Counted from the first letter of the stretch, positions 1 to 10,774 are shown. The stretch is 64,000 bases of DNA from Gonatopus flavifemur (GCA_018340375.1 JAFFJZ010000052.1:992001-1056000), one strand, 5' to 3'. The notes: generated by a model not told the origin, from the sequence alone. A program made the numbers and translations.

Positions 1-243
1 TCAGTTTCATCGATCTGTGAAAACAGAATATACATTGAAACAAAAATGATAAATTTTGTATTTCATTTCCAAATAAACTAACAGGCATCAAACTCGATTT
101 CAATTTTATATTTCACAATGAAAACAGAATAGAAGACAAGACTATATTTACTCATGTGTCCTGACAGAAATTTACATACCAAAAAAAAACATAAACATTT
201 CAATGTCATTCGATAACCTTCCCAAAGGTATTCAACTTTATGA

Positions 244-684
244 TTAACGTATACAAAAAAAAGTTTCACAAACATAACTGATACTAAACAAAATAAGGAA
301 TTCTCTTGAAAATGAAGTGAATTCATACAATGAATACAATTGAAGGATCCAAATATATAGTAAAAGCGAACAGACTGGGTGAATGATGTTCTTGCATACA
401 TACTCGGTTCTCCTGATCCCTTCGCCTTTTGGTTTATGTGTTCCTCCAAAAACACAATCGTATGTTAGCTCATAATACTTCAATTCGAGTTTCAAATGTT
501 TCTTCTTGTTTGCCCCTTCAATGGTGCGGCTTCGTTTTTTCCTAAATATATGGTTAGTTTCCTTTTCATACTTCCTCATGAAACGCTTCAATGTGTGAAA
601 ATCTGAAAACCTGCGTCCAATCCATAGTCCGTCAGATATCTTAAATGAGGAAAATTGGTTAATTGAACCGATACTGAACTTCAA
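244..684 (-). pseudogene. ZSWIM1/3-like (FAR1-type N-terminal) exon fragment
   Basis: A minus-strand open frame carries the pattern of the N-terminal FAR1-like domain found in ZSWIM1/ZSWIM3-type, MULE-derived proteins. It shows a Gly-Arg-Arg-Phe start, a run of basic residues ending Arg-Ser-Arg-Thr, then LKYYELTYDCVFGG and a Lys-Pro-Lys-Gly-Glu-Gly-Ile-Arg segment. Coding resemblance fades just after GIRRTE, where the minus strand reads GTATGT, a good splice donor, near position 395. This is therefore probably one exon or a fragment of one. The frame opens on a non-ATG codon and no upstream exon is evident. Whether it is a host gene exon or a relic of a Mutator-like transposon cannot be decided here. 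Assignment is from remembered family pattern only. Confidence 0.4.
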
Positions 685-699
685 TGCAGAGACATTTCA

Positions 700-1900
700 A
701 GTTCAACTTGATATACACTAGATTTGTTACACTATATACGCTAGATTTTTTACATACACTAGCAAACATCCTTCTATCTCAACATATTATAATATTTTTG
801 AGAAATTAAAGAGGTAAGAACAGCGTAATACTATTCAAATCATCATTTTTCATTTATTATCCATGAAACGCTGTATAAAAGTAAATTTCTCATTACATTG
901 GAAGGTTTTTTTCGGAAATGATATCAACTAGTACTAAGCTACCCTTATTTCCTCAATCAGGCTATCAGATACAATATATTTTCATTTATTTTAGAATTGA
1001 AACACAATGTACTTACCTTGAATACTTCTAATTAATTAATACCATTGGAATGGAGGATTCAACACAATAATCAGAAGATCACGTCCATCCTGTGATCGAT
1101 AAGGGATCGAAGTGAATGGTGAATTTAAAACGACAAACAACCAAGGAGTGGTGTACGCATATGCGCGCCTGCGCAATATCACAAATTATAAAAATTTCTG
1201 CCTCACGTAACTCTAGACTTTTCTTCGAGGTTATGCTAGACGTACGTGTCACGTAGCTCCAAAAAAACATCGTGTAGCTACGTGAAAGAGGTACGTAGCT
1301 CTAAAAAATACGTTAAGATCTACGTGAGGTTGCGCGTAGATCTAAGATATACCGTTGCGGCTACGTTTGACGTAGCTCTAGACAAAGCCAAAAAACAAAC
1401 TCAGAATCTGTCCAGACCTTATGAGTTTATGGGGTTTCAAGTCTACAAGGTTAGGATTTTTTTTGGATTAGAAGTTTTCATCACGTGCAAGAGATTATCG
1501 TGTTTTATCAAGGGTTTCTCGGTTGGAACAAGAATAATTATAGAGATAGGAAATTTGGTTTTTCTTTGCAGGTATATACGTATATTTTCAAGTTGTGAAA
1601 TATATACGTATTACAGGGAAAATACATAGGAAATTGTACGGAAGAATAGGATTTATGCATAGAATACAGGAAAATATCGTGTATATTTGAAATTTATGTT
1701 TTTATCGTGGATTTTATGGAATTTTTCTGTTTGAAGAGAATTTTATTTCATGATTATTATGTTAATCATGAAAGATTCGAGCTTTCGTATAAAGCTCCCA
1801 AGAGATTTTCATATAAAGAATTTCAATGGTGAAAACATGATAGATATTGAAATACACGATCAACGATTGAAAAAAAAAGGATTTTGAAACGATATCTTCC
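700..1900. other. Non-coding AT-rich host DNA
   Basis: No convincing gene is visible. Between about 1228 and 1390 the motif ACGTAGCTC and close variants recur roughly every 20 to 40 bases on both strands, giving a degenerate short tandem/palindromic patch. The remainder looks like ordinary intergenic sequence. Confidence 0.5.
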
Positions 1901-1908
1901 TGTAGTGT

Positions 1909-2050
1909 CCCTGCTTAAAATGTCATATAGAATCGTATAGAATATCATAATATATGATTCAAAAACATGATAGAAACTGTGAATCTTATCACGTTTTTGA
2001 ATCATAATCTATGATATTCTATACGATTCTATATGACACTTTGAGCAGGG
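1909..2050. mobile_element. Hairpin MITE
   Basis: About 142 bases form an almost perfect inverted repeat with arms of about 60 bases. It opens with CCCTGCTTAAAATGTCATAT and closes with the reverse complement of CCCTGCTCAAAGTGTCATAT. There is no coding capacity. The form fits a non-autonomous Tc1/mariner-type MITE, but no unambiguous TA duplication could be fixed at the left end. Confidence 0.75.
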
Positions 2051-2078
2051 GTAATTGTAATATGTGTATGAAATTTGA

Positions 2079-3718
2079 TTAGATTTGAAGTGATAGATTT
2101 TGTATAGAGTGTGTTTTGTGGTTTGTGATTGTCAAAGTCGCTCCACTTATTTTCACGAATTTTGTGATTCTGCTTTTATGAACTGTGATTAGTCTTTTCA
2201 TTTGATTGTGTGTTTTATGAGGTGTGTTCAAATCAAATCTCAGAAGGTTTGAAGTTATACGTCTTTTATAAGATGTTCTTTGTGTTTGTGAGAGAAATTT
2301 GTTCAATTTCATTCTTCGGAACAATGAATATGATTATTTCAACCTTGATTCTTTTGAGAAGTGTTCGTGTGTTGTATTATTTTGTCAGAAACATTGGAAG
2401 GAGCAGAGTTTCAAAACAATTTCAAAACGATATCCTCATATGTCCTACCGACTGCGCCAAAATTTTCAACTATTGTCTGTTACGTCAAAACTATTGGGGA
2501 TTTCAGTTTCTTCGCAAACTCACGGTAGCTAAAGGAAAGCATCGAATCATCTAGTCTGATGTTCCCTTTATTACCCCATTCTAGCTAGAATAGGATCTAG
2601 ACAAGGACTGGGGAAAGGATATCGATTCAAAAATACTAAATGTTTGTGCTGAAATGTATACAATTTATATTCTGATTTTAATGTCGTACAATTGTTGTGT
2701 ATGGAAAGAGTTGATTGTATTGTGTTATTTTCATGTCATTTTCTTTGTAAAATCAAAGATAATGGAGTGTAAATTTACTTTTATGATAGAAGTTTATAGA
2801 TTTGAGAAATTTGATAATTGTTTCTTCTGAGGGTTTCTCAGTAAGGATTGAGAAACGGATTGAAAAACGAATTGAAAAAGGAATTGAGAAAGGAATAAGA
2901 AGGGAATATCTAATCGAAAAGAAAATTATATTTGATTAGTTGAATTGTTTTTAGATCGGAGTTCGAGCTTGCAAAGCTCTGATTTTGTTTCCAATATATC
3001 TTTCCACAACAACAAAAGAGAATAATCAAAGAATATCAATCTCATATGATGGAACAAATTCACTTACTTTTGATGAATTGTTGAGATGAACTCCTAGCAG
3101 GATTGTAGGGGCACTGAATTTACACTGATTTTAACTATTTAGAACTTTTACTTCAATTCGAAACTTTTACTAAAAATTGAACGAATATTTTGAACTTTAT
3201 ATCTTTTAACTGAAAATTGCACAGATACTTGAACTTTTCCACTAGTGATAGAACCTTTCTGCAAAAATGATCAAACGAGAGTGAATCGTTGATGCATTTC
3301 TGCTCAATTCTCAGCTCGGTTTTTTGGTAGTGAGAGGAACATTTTAGTAGTAGGGAAATGCGGGTGGGAACAACAGAATTTTAGGAGAAAAAGATGGGAT
3401 TCAGATAGGTTGAAGGAGCATGGATTCGTGCATTACCTGAGGGTAGGCCTGTCCTTAAGAAGGAAATTCTCCATTTTCTTTAATTAGGACTTCTCACTCA
3501 CCCTTTCTCTTGAGCATAATGCCTAATTTATGCTCTCTCTTCAATTTGTGTATATATCTCTTTCTATATGTACAATTTGAAAGGATTCTTATTTTTGGTT
3601 TGAAATCAAATATTAATTAGAAAATTTGATATTTATTAATGATCACCTATATCATTCACTAGAAGAACATTTGGAAATTATGATTCTCTATTTAAATCAT
3701 TATAAAAGAATTCCAACA
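2079..3718 (-). mobile_element. Old LTR-retrotransposon fragment, copy A (LTR, primer site, leader)
   Basis: Read on the minus strand, this begins TGTTGGAAT at 3718 and runs through an LTR-like stretch to a primer-binding-site-like motif TGGCGCAGTCGGTAGGA (2443-2459). It then enters a leader down to about 2079. The same order, with recognisable similarity throughout (for example the stretch around GAAAATGGAG...TTAAGGAC and the leader motif CATCTTATAAAAGACGTAT), occurs on the plus strand at 36528-38242 and 52416 onward. The match over the LTR, PBS and leader is why I call it an LTR element. No gag or pol remains here. The LTR 3' boundary is uncertain: the last CA lies 18 to 23 bases before the PBS. 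Confidence 0.55.
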
Positions 3719-4480
3719 TTTATATTCAATTTACCTACCTTCAACTCACCAAAACTTACCATTTCAAAGATGTAAAACTTTCATTATTTCAAATAATGCT
3801 CTATTCTGGTTTAAACTCAGAATTTTGCATTATATAAATGCTAGATTGGGCCAGCATCGGCAGCCAATCTTCAATTTCAAAACCAATGGTTAAATTGGTG
3901 TTAAAATTGGAATTTCCATGTGTGTTAACACAGTCAAGGCTGAATTTGACAAGGACCAATGAAGATCGGCAACCGATACTTCGCCAACCCTGGACCAACC
4001 TTGGCCCAATGAGGAATATCGGGACTCTTCAATTGTAGAAAAGGAACAAATTGAATGTTTTCCATATTCTCAACAGTGAATTCATTGAGAAATTTTGAAA
4101 CAGAGTTGACGACATGATTCTTCGCTCTAATCCTCTGCTGTCTATGTTTCCAATGAGTTTTTTCTTGCAGGGTTGTTTGGAACGTGCTTCCATTTGAAAA
4201 AGGAAGCAATAAAAGATAAAGAAAGGAGTCTCTGGTTTTCCAGATTGACTTGTCCCTTTTAAATATGGTGGAAACATAACGGGAACACAAGTTGTTCTCA
4301 ACTTGTGTTTTAAAGGAAGATTTCTTTTTCTCTATAATTAGAGTGTACAGGAATCTTCTTTTACCGTATGCGTATATTTCCTAGGATGGATTTGTCGATA
4401 GGGCAACAGGTTTCTGTTTTACCCTTATAGACAATTCATCCATAGAAATTCAATAAAAGGGAAAGATTGAGAGAGCAAAT
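3719..4480. other. Non-coding host DNA up to the nuwt boundary
   Basis: No gene seen. Between 3840 and 4020 there are weak repeats of TTGGGCC / TTGGCCCAATG type that resemble the tandem array at 35.93-36.22 kb. The exact host/Wolbachia junction is not visible; bacterial-looking sequence starts somewhere between about 4440 and 4600. Confidence 0.4.
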
Positions 4481-5093
4481 AGGAAAGAGAAAGAGGAAAG
4501 GAATAAAATTTGAAGAAAATTTACGTTCTCGTCACATCTTAACAATTGGACATACATTTCAACATTGCTTGGCTTCAAGGCTATTTTTGAGGTTACAAAA
4601 ATATGCTAAACCATCAAAATTTAACACGAAAACAAAAAGATTTGTATTTCCAGTTAAAAAGGGCAATATGTAATAGAAAGAGCATTAATAATATTTTAGA
4701 AGCAGCCTCAGAGAATGATTTACCAAAAGTTCTTACAGTTGGATATACTACACAATTCCCAAGAGGTGGGGGACGCACTCCGACACTGCTGAACCTTGCT
4801 ATATATGAAGATAATAATGAATCTGTTGATCTTATTTTAACACACTCTCACAACAAAGGTATACTGCAAGAAATTCTTAAGAATTCAAGTACTATGGACT
4901 ATACAACAAGAGGTTATACTTACACTTTAACACCACTTGCGTTTGCTCTACATAGAAGTGATAACGAATGTATCAATTCTATTTTAATGCAGACTCAATA
5001 TAGTGGCATACTGCAAAATATCCTTACTTCTGAAGATATTGTGCAGTCTCCAGTCCTGACGTATGTCATCAAACCCCTTGCCTTTGCTATATA

Positions 5094-7125
5094 CAGGGTG
5101 GGGCATTTAAAGTGTCGCGGGCGTTTTTTCCAAAAATAAAGTGAGATACGAGAAAATTTTTCGGACAAAAGTTGTAGGGTACCGAGGGGGACATCCGATG
5201 GTGGCCTTGGCTTTGACCTCAAATCTCATCTTCAAGGGCATTCTGAGATCAACTCTTGTTTTTTAAATAGCATCTCATATTTTTTACTGCAGATTTGGAT
5301 TCTAGGTCAAAAACCAATAAACTTTTGTCTGAACCATTTTCCTGAAATCCGCAAAAATGGCGCTCTAATCGATATTGTTCCATTTTGAATCTGACATTCG
5401 AATAACTCGAAAACGAAGGGTCTTGCAAAAGAATGTTTCGTACAAAAGTTGTCAATACACAACACATTTCAATCGTCTACATTACCACCATTCAGAGCTC
5501 ACGCGATGTAAACAAACGACGGGGTTCAGTGAAAATTCACGATTTTGAAAGTCAGTTTGTCAGTTACATTTGATTATCACTTGGTTTATGACAAATTGAA
5601 AATCATGGATATCCGATACACGGTTTCTGAAAAGATCGATATGATCTACATTTACGGTGAAGTGCATAAGAACCCCAGACAAGCATATGACTTGTATGCA
5701 GAACGATTTCCTGAAAGAACAACGCCATCCATTAGGTATTTTCAACGCATTACAAAATTATTCTCAGAAACGGGAAGTGTTACAAGGGAAAAACGACATG
5801 GAATGAGAACTGTTAGCGGAGAAAATGCGGAAGTTAATGTACTAGCTGCAGTAGCCAATAATCCACACGTGAGCTCTCGTGAAATTGAACTCCATTCGGG
5901 AATTTCTCGAAGAAGTGTTCTTCGAATACTGAAACGTCACAAATTCCATCCGTATCACATTCGTTTGCATCAAGACCTTCACGGTGATGATTTCGAAAAT
6001 TGTGTACAGTTTTGTCGATGGGGTCTAGCGCAAATGCACAATAACAACTTCATCAACATATTATTTTCTGATGAGTCGACGTTCACCAATCATGGTCAAG
6101 TAAATCGACATAATATGCATTACTGGGTGACAGAAAATCCAAGATGGTTACGTCAAGTAGAGCATCAAAGACAATGGGCTGTGAATGTTTGGTGTGGTAT
6201 TCTTCGATCGCGAGTAATTGGACCGTACTTCATTGCAGGTACGCTAAATGGAGAGAAGTACAGACATTTCTTAGATCAAGTACTTCCAACATTACTTGAA
6301 GACATACCTATTCAGGAACGATTGAATATGTGGTATCAACACGATGGTTGTCCATCCCATTATGCAGTCACAACTCGAGAAATATTGGACAGAGATTATC
6401 CTGGACGATGGATAGGACGTCGTGGACCAGTTCATTGGCCTGCCTGTTCTCCGGATCTTACTTCTCCAGATTTTTTTTTATGGGGATACATAAGAGATGC
6501 AGTTTATCAACAAGCACCGACTACACCTGAGAATATGCGTCAACGAATCATCAATGAATGCGCGGGCATCAATGAAGATATTTCAGCACGAGTGCAGCAA
6601 TCTTTTGTAAAACGTTTTGAAATGTGTATTGAAGTCGAAGGCCATCATTTTGAGCATCTACTGCATTAAAATTATCCAAGTGATGTAGACGATTGAAATG
6701 TGTTGTGCTTTGTCTGTTATACCCCATCACCTCCGTTTCAGTTCAAGGGGTCCCCCTTGGAATCAGACAACTTTTGTCCGAAACATTCTCCTCCAAGACC
6801 CTTCGTTTTCGAGTTATTCTAATGTCAGATTCAGTATGGAACAATATCGATTACAGCGCCATCTTTGCGGAAATCAGGAAAATGGTTCAGACAAAAGTTT
6901 CTTGGTTTTTGACCTAGAATCCAAATCTGCAGTGAAAAATATGAGATGCTATTTAAAAAACAAGAGTTGACCTCAGAATGCCCTTGAAGATGAGATTTGA
7001 GGTCAAAGCCAAGGCCACCATCGGATGCCCCCCTCGATACCCTACAACTTTTGTCCGAAAAATTTTCTCATACCTCATTTTATTTTTGGAAAAAACGCCC
7101 GCGACACTTTAAATGCCCCACCCTG
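5094..7125. mobile_element. DD41D (rosa-group) Tc1/mariner transposon 1
   Basis: A 2,032-base element is bounded by CAGGGTGGGGCATTTAAAGT and its reverse complement and flanked by a TA duplication (5092-5093 and 7126-7127). The TIRs are unusually long, about 390 to 440 bases (5094 to about 5486, and about 6683 to 7125). They enclose one intact transposase gene. It sits in the bacterial ankyrin gene, so it moved after the bacterial DNA entered the nucleus. The intact gene and closely matching TIRs suggest a fairly recent insertion. Confidence 0.93.
5605..6669 (+). CDS. DD41D Tc1/mariner transposase (intact)
   Basis: The frame is open from 5545. I prefer the ATG at 5605, which starts MDIRYTVSEKIDMIYIYGEV and gives 354 residues. 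It has an N-terminal helix-turn-helix region (Arg-Tyr-Phe-Gln-Arg-Ile and Ser-Arg-Arg-Ser-Val-Leu-Arg-Ile segments). A catalytic core follows, with the first Asp in LFSDEST, the second in WYQHDGCPSH, and the third in SPDLTSPDFF. Exactly 41 residues separate the second and third Asp, the spacing of the DD41D (rosa) group. The product would cut and paste its own element at TA dinucleotides. No stop or frameshift is visible, so it could be active. It shares roughly half its catalytic-core residues with the broken transposase at 39007-40080. Confidence 0.92.
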   Translation: MDIRYTVSEKIDMIYIYGEVHKNPRQAYDLYAERFPERTTPSIRYFQRITKLFSETGSVTREKRHGMRTVSGENAEVNVLAAVANNPHVSSREIELHSGISRRSVLRILKRHKFHPYHIRLHQDLHGDDFENCVQFCRWGLAQMHNNNFINILFSDESTFTNHGQVNRHNMHYWVTENPRWLRQVEHQRQWAVNVWCGILRSRVIGPYFIAGTLNGEKYRHFLDQVLPTLLEDIPIQERLNMWYQHDGCPSHYAVTTREILDRDYPGRWIGRRGPVHWPACSPDLTSPDFFLWGYIRDAVYQQAPTTPENMRQRIINECAGINEDISARVQQSFVKRFEMCIEVEGHHFEHLLH

Positions 7126-7329
7126 TATAAAGGTAATAACGAATGTATCAATTCTATTTTGATACAAGCTCGAAATAGTGGTATACCACAAGAAATCTTT
7201 ATGGCAGTAAGTACTATACTGTCTCCATATGTTGAATATACTTTAAATGCTTCCGAGCTATCTGTAGTTATTCATCGGAACGGTACTCATGTTAGAACTG
7301 CATGAGATAATGTATTCATTTCTCATAGA

Positions 7330-7650
7330 CTACAAGAAAATAGCAGAACTTAATCAGTGTCCGTTCAACAGAGTGGCAAAAAAGCCCAGTATCCATAATG
7401 TCGTGACAGTACTCATCTCTTGTCCTTCAAGCAGCTGATACTGTGATCCAGATTCCATAATGTCATTCAAGTAGCTGACACTGAGATTCAGATTCCATAA
7501 TGTCATACCAGTGCTTGACACTGGGATCCATTGTTATTCTCTGGATGCCAGTGTTTGAGCACTGGCATGACACCTTCGTAGCCTTTCCTTGTCATTCAAG
7601 TAGCCTCCTTGGTGTCATTCGAGTAGCTGGACTGGGATCCAGATTTTTAT
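7330..7650. repeat. Wolbachia-type intergenic palindromic repeats
   Basis: Several imperfect copies of short palindromic blocks of the form CAGTGTTTGAGCACTGGCAT and CATTCAAGTAGCTGACACTG occur in tandem with drift. The same blocks recur at 16.78-17.10 kb, 23.13-23.32 kb and 23.56-23.64 kb. Their restriction to the bacterial segment supports its origin. Confidence 0.75.
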
Positions 7651-7662
7651 CAGAAACGTTGA

Positions 7663-8023
7663 TTACTCTTCATTCTTCGCCCTTCCTGCACGCTTACGTT
7701 CATTCGGATCGAGTAATCTCTTGCGCAGACGTATAGACTTTGGAGTTACTTCTACCAATTCATCATCATCTATATACGCTATCATGTCCTCCAATGTCCA
7801 TTATCTTTGGTGGAGCGAGTTTTATAGCTTTATCACTACCTGAAGCTCTTACTTTGGTTAATTGTTCACCTTTTAGTACGTTTATCTCCGAATAATTGTC
7901 ACGACTATGTTGACCGACAATCATGTCACAATAAACCTTATCCTGTGGTTTAATAAACATGATTCCCCTATCTTGCAGATTGGAAATTGCATATGCTACT
8001 GCTTCACCCTTGTCTTAATAAAA
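7663..8023 (-). pseudogene. typA: TypA/BipA GTPase, C-terminal fragment
   Basis: The minus strand encodes the C-terminal ribosome-binding part of the translational GTPase TypA/BipA. It reads Gly-Glu-Ala-Val-Ala-Tyr-Ala then LQDRGIMFIKPQDKVY, HSRDN, LTKVRASGSD and, after a frame change near 7780, [20 protein letters not shown] with a basic tail to the stop at 7663-7665. The GTPase domain and everything upstream of Asp-Lys-Gly-Glu are missing. The fragment stops abruptly at about 8020, where the oppositely oriented coiled-coil gene begins. That is a rearrangement junction, not a normal gene border. Confidence 0.85.
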
Positions 8024-8691
8024 ATGATACATTTCATTTTATAGCTAGTTCTCTGGCTACTCTCACGTTACTTACATCTTCAGAGCTTATTAATGTACCT
8101 AATTCTTTGATTCTCGCTTCAGCTGTATTATCTTCTTTGGCTTTTATGATTTTGTATAAAATGATTATTGACACTAGGAAAGTGAAGAAGGAATTCGCTC
8201 ACAAAGTGCGTAAGTTGACTCAAGAAAAGCGCAATTTACACGAAGAAGCAAGAAAATTGGGTCGAAAAGCAGAAGCTGAGAAGAAATCTTTTCTTAAAGG
8301 AAAAAAATCTTTGGAGGAGAAATTAGAAGCAAAAATGAGCCATATAATTGGAACAACAGACAAATTAGGAAAAGTAACGGAGGAGGAAGATGAGCTTGCT
8401 GCACAAGAAAAAGAACTACTCCATAAAATCTGATATTTGTGTAAACAGTTACAGGAAAAAGAAGCTAATCTAACTGAGAGGGAAGAACGCATAATAGAAT
8501 TGAGAAGAAAGATAGACAATAATAAACATGGAGAATTGCATAACGAAATAGGAAAAATATCCAAAGAGAACGAGGAATTATCTAAGAAAATGGACGAACT
8601 ACGTAAAGAGAAATATATACTATATACAAAAAAAGAAGAATCACATAAAAGGCAAGAAGTACTCTGTGTGGCATTAGACAAATTACAATAG
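8014..8691 (+). pseudogene. Coiled-coil membrane protein gene, copy 1
   Basis: Residues begin LNKNDTFHFIASSLATL, pass a hydrophobic segment (SSLAFMILYKMIID) and continue into a long charged coiled coil rich in Lys and Glu. A single in-frame TGA at 8431-8433 separates two parts of the same frame. The 3' end runs into the IS inverted repeat at 8690. The gene matches copy 2 (25919-26607, opposite strand) over its whole length at what looks like about 90 percent. The N-terminus is truncated at the typA junction. Function is unknown; it resembles Wolbachia hypothetical proteins with one N-terminal membrane helix and a coiled coil. Confidence 0.75.
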
Positions 8692-9320
8692 ACCTGCTGC
8701 GAATCAAGCGATAACAAAAAGGAAAAGAGGATGACTAAAATCAAGATTAACTGAAAGGCGTGCTTGAGATTTACAATACCAGCAATAATATTAAATCTCA
8801 AGTAGTATTGCTTCTGAAAATTGCGGTAAACATGCGACATAATCTTGAATATCTTTATCTCACGGATCTTATTTTCTACTCTCATTCTGAACGATGCTGG
8901 TCTTCTATTATATTCCTTCTGCTGCAATGGCTTCTTACAATACTTCTTGTGTGGAATTACAACATTGCTCCGCAATTTTTGCCAACCTTGATATCCAGGC
9001 CCATTGAACAGGCACCCTAAAAATCTATGTGTTATGTAAGTGCGATAGTACAAAATTACGCAAAATAGCTTATCTTCCAGAGTTGGTAGTTGTGATCTTC
9101 TGCCATCGCACTTTTTCTGTTTTTCAAGTTTTTCCCACTCAGACCTCACTTTTTCCACCACCTTTTCGAACTCCTCTATAGTTGAACCTATATTACGAGG
9201 GTTTCTTGGGTGTTCCTTTATGTTATAGTAACTAAAGCTCATTTTTTCACCTTACTCAATCTGCTCATTTTCCTTTTACCTCTCTCACATCATTTTGTCA
9301 TCACCTTTTGCAGCAGGTCT
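8690..9320. mobile_element. Internally deleted bacterial insertion sequence (IS copy 1)
   Basis: Both ends carry the inverted repeat AGACCTGCTGCGAA (left at 8690, right ending 9320 with one change). It is the same IS as 24953-25918 but lacks about 340 internal bases. The left end joins the coiled-coil gene at exactly the position where copy 2 is interrupted by the same IS. Confidence 0.85.
8811..9242 (-). pseudogene. IS transposase with in-frame internal deletion
   Basis: It begins MSFSYYNIKEHPRNPRNI, like the full copy at 25030-25800, and ends with the same Arg-Asn-Phe-Gln-Lys tail. Between the sequence after His-Arg-Phe and the Gly-Tyr-Gln-Gly-Trp motif, about 110 residues are missing, including most of the catalytic core. 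The frame is kept. The normal stop TAA has become CAA (8808-8810), so the frame reads on into IS and gene sequence. It cannot be functional. Confidence 0.85.
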
Positions 9321-9352
9321 ACAGAAATATCACGATAGAGTTTGGCTAAAAT

Positions 9353-9531
9353 ATGATCACTGAATTAATACATCACTTTCTCAATTATTCTCCTCAACCA
9401 GCGGGAGATTTCTTGCAGTTAATCAGCATAGAAAAACAATGGAAAACACAGTATTATGCAGGAAAAAACTTCAAGAAATCTCCTCAAATAGGAGTTCCAT
9501 GTTTATCAGAAATTGTACGGTACCTGTTGTA
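9353..9531 (+). pseudogene. Wolbachia-type hypothetical ORF at a transposon border
   Basis: An open frame starts at ATG 9353 (MITELIHHFLNYSPQPAGDF) and runs 59 codons up to the TA where the 7.2 kb element begins. Base composition and position mark it as part of the bacterial segment. Joined across the element, the next codon would be TAA, so the insertion sits at or inside its stop codon. I do not recognise the family. Confidence 0.45.
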
Positions 9532-9872
9532 GGGGTGTGGTGTGATTTGAAGACCTGTGATTTTGTCACTGTGACGGAATCGGAACTGGTGACCACAGGG
9601 ACAAGAAGTCCAAAATCACAGCTCCAATGGTTCCAGTTTTCATCAAACCAAATTCCAATTATTGATGCATGTTGAAAAATAAGAAAACTTTTCACAACAC
9701 TTAAGATAGAACCCTCGTTGGCCCGAAATTTGAAATCCTGAACAATGGCTGCGTTCACAACAGCCGTGTGTTCAACATCTGCAAATACTAGTAATAATAT
9801 TTAGTGACAGCCAAACAAAACAATTGACACATAGTTGGTTCTGGAACACCCCAAATACTATTAATAGAAATC

Positions 9873-10533
9873 ATTGAACTCTATACATACTGAAATGAGT
9901 GCTCCCTAGATTAGCGCGGTCAGAGTGATATAGTTTATTTCTTGAGCAAGAGAGAGTACGACTCTCCCAACATATTTCCGATCTCTTTCTAAAATGCATT
10001 TGTTAGGAACAGATACCATGCGCCCAACATAATATGAGGGGCTGAGAGTGAAAATGGCTCAAAAATACGGTCGCCGCAAAAGTGGGTCAAAGAAATGTCT
10101 CTGCGTCAAAGCGAACTAAGTTTCACGCTACGAGCAAAAATGGGTTACTATCGGATCCGAGGAAAAACGAGTTCCGTGGGAGTGGGAGCAAAAATGACTC
10201 ACGCATTCAACCAGATAGTCAGATCAACGCATTATTTGGACTTTCGATGCGGGCAAAAATGGGTCAGCTACTTAATTCGTTTTTGCTCCCACCGTCACGT
10301 AATTCACATTTCCTCCGAACCCTACGTAACCCGATTTTGCTCGCTATCTTTTGTAATCCACTTTCGCTCCCACCGTATTCTTAAACCATTTTTACTCTCG
10401 GCCCCTCATATGTTCATCATATGATATGTTGTATCATATTATGATCTTCTCTCCTTTCCTAGCCGGTCGATACTATAAGAAAAGCAGAGAGTGCTCTCAT
10501 TCCAGTTAATATCCAGTCATAATATTGAGTTCG
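9873..10533. mobile_element. MITE with TGAACT...GGAATGAG ends, carrying a nested MITE
   Basis: The left end reads TTGAACTCTATACATACTGA then AATGAGTGCTCCCT. The right end is the inverse, ending CATTCCAGTTAATATCC...GAGTTCGATG. A shorter relative with the same ends lies at 49590-49860. The unit is enlarged by the element at 10036-10407. No coding capacity. Confidence 0.55.
10036..10407. mobile_element. 372 bp MITE with 4-bp ATAT duplication
   Basis: The ends are GAGGGGCTGAGAGTGAAAATGG and the near-perfect inverse ending GGCCCCTC. ATAT is repeated on each side (10032-10035 and 10408-10411). The interior alternates variants of GCAAAAATGGGT in both orientations. A GAGGGG start with a 4-bp duplication is compatible with the Sola superfamily, but that is an inference from end structure only. 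Confidence 0.75.
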
Positions 10534-10774
10534 ATGCCGCAAAGTACCCTCCGTCCCTATATTCCTATGTCTATGGTTGAAGTTTGATTGGTTGCTATTT
10601 CGGCGGAACCGGAAGTGTGAGAGGGACATTATGATAGCTTATATGGAGGTAGAATACCCAGTTGATCCTCTCCTTTTTTCTCGACGAAATAGACAAAGAT
10701 ATACACTCAAAAAACAAAAGTTCAAAAAAATAGATCTCATTGAATTCTTTTGGAATCACAAAATGGATTACTGA

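Larger units (their letters stand above)
4603..7305 (+). pseudogene. Ankyrin-repeat protein gene, split by a transposon
   Basis: The gene starts at ATG 4603 and encodes imperfect ankyrin-like repeats of about 50 to 60 residues. Each has a Pro-Leu-Ala-Phe-Ala helix followed by Asn-Glu-Cys-Ile-Asn-Ser-Ile-Leu and a Gly-Ile-(Leu/Pro)-Gln stretch. The second part (7128-7305) continues the same repeat directly after the transposon at 5094-7125. If one TA copy is kept and the insert removed, the frame stays open across the junction. The frame ends at TGA 7303-7305; the same frame runs 17 codons further, so that stop may itself be a mutation. Ankyrin proteins of this kind in Wolbachia are candidate host-interacting proteins, but this copy is interrupted and cannot make a full product. 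Confidence 0.75.

Noticed and set aside
2443..2459. Possible tRNA-related sequence
   Set aside because: The TGGCGCAGTCGG motif is complementary to a tRNA 3' end, as in a retrotransposon primer site; no cloverleaf surrounds it.
7330..7650. CRISPR array
   Set aside because: The repeats are palindromic and irregularly spaced with drifting sequence, and occur in several intergenic gaps; there is no regular repeat-spacer order and no cas gene.
8220..9242. A 340-codon minus-strand frame read as one protein
   Set aside because: Only its first part is IS transposase. After the lost stop it reads antisense through the coiled-coil gene, so the combined frame is an artefact.
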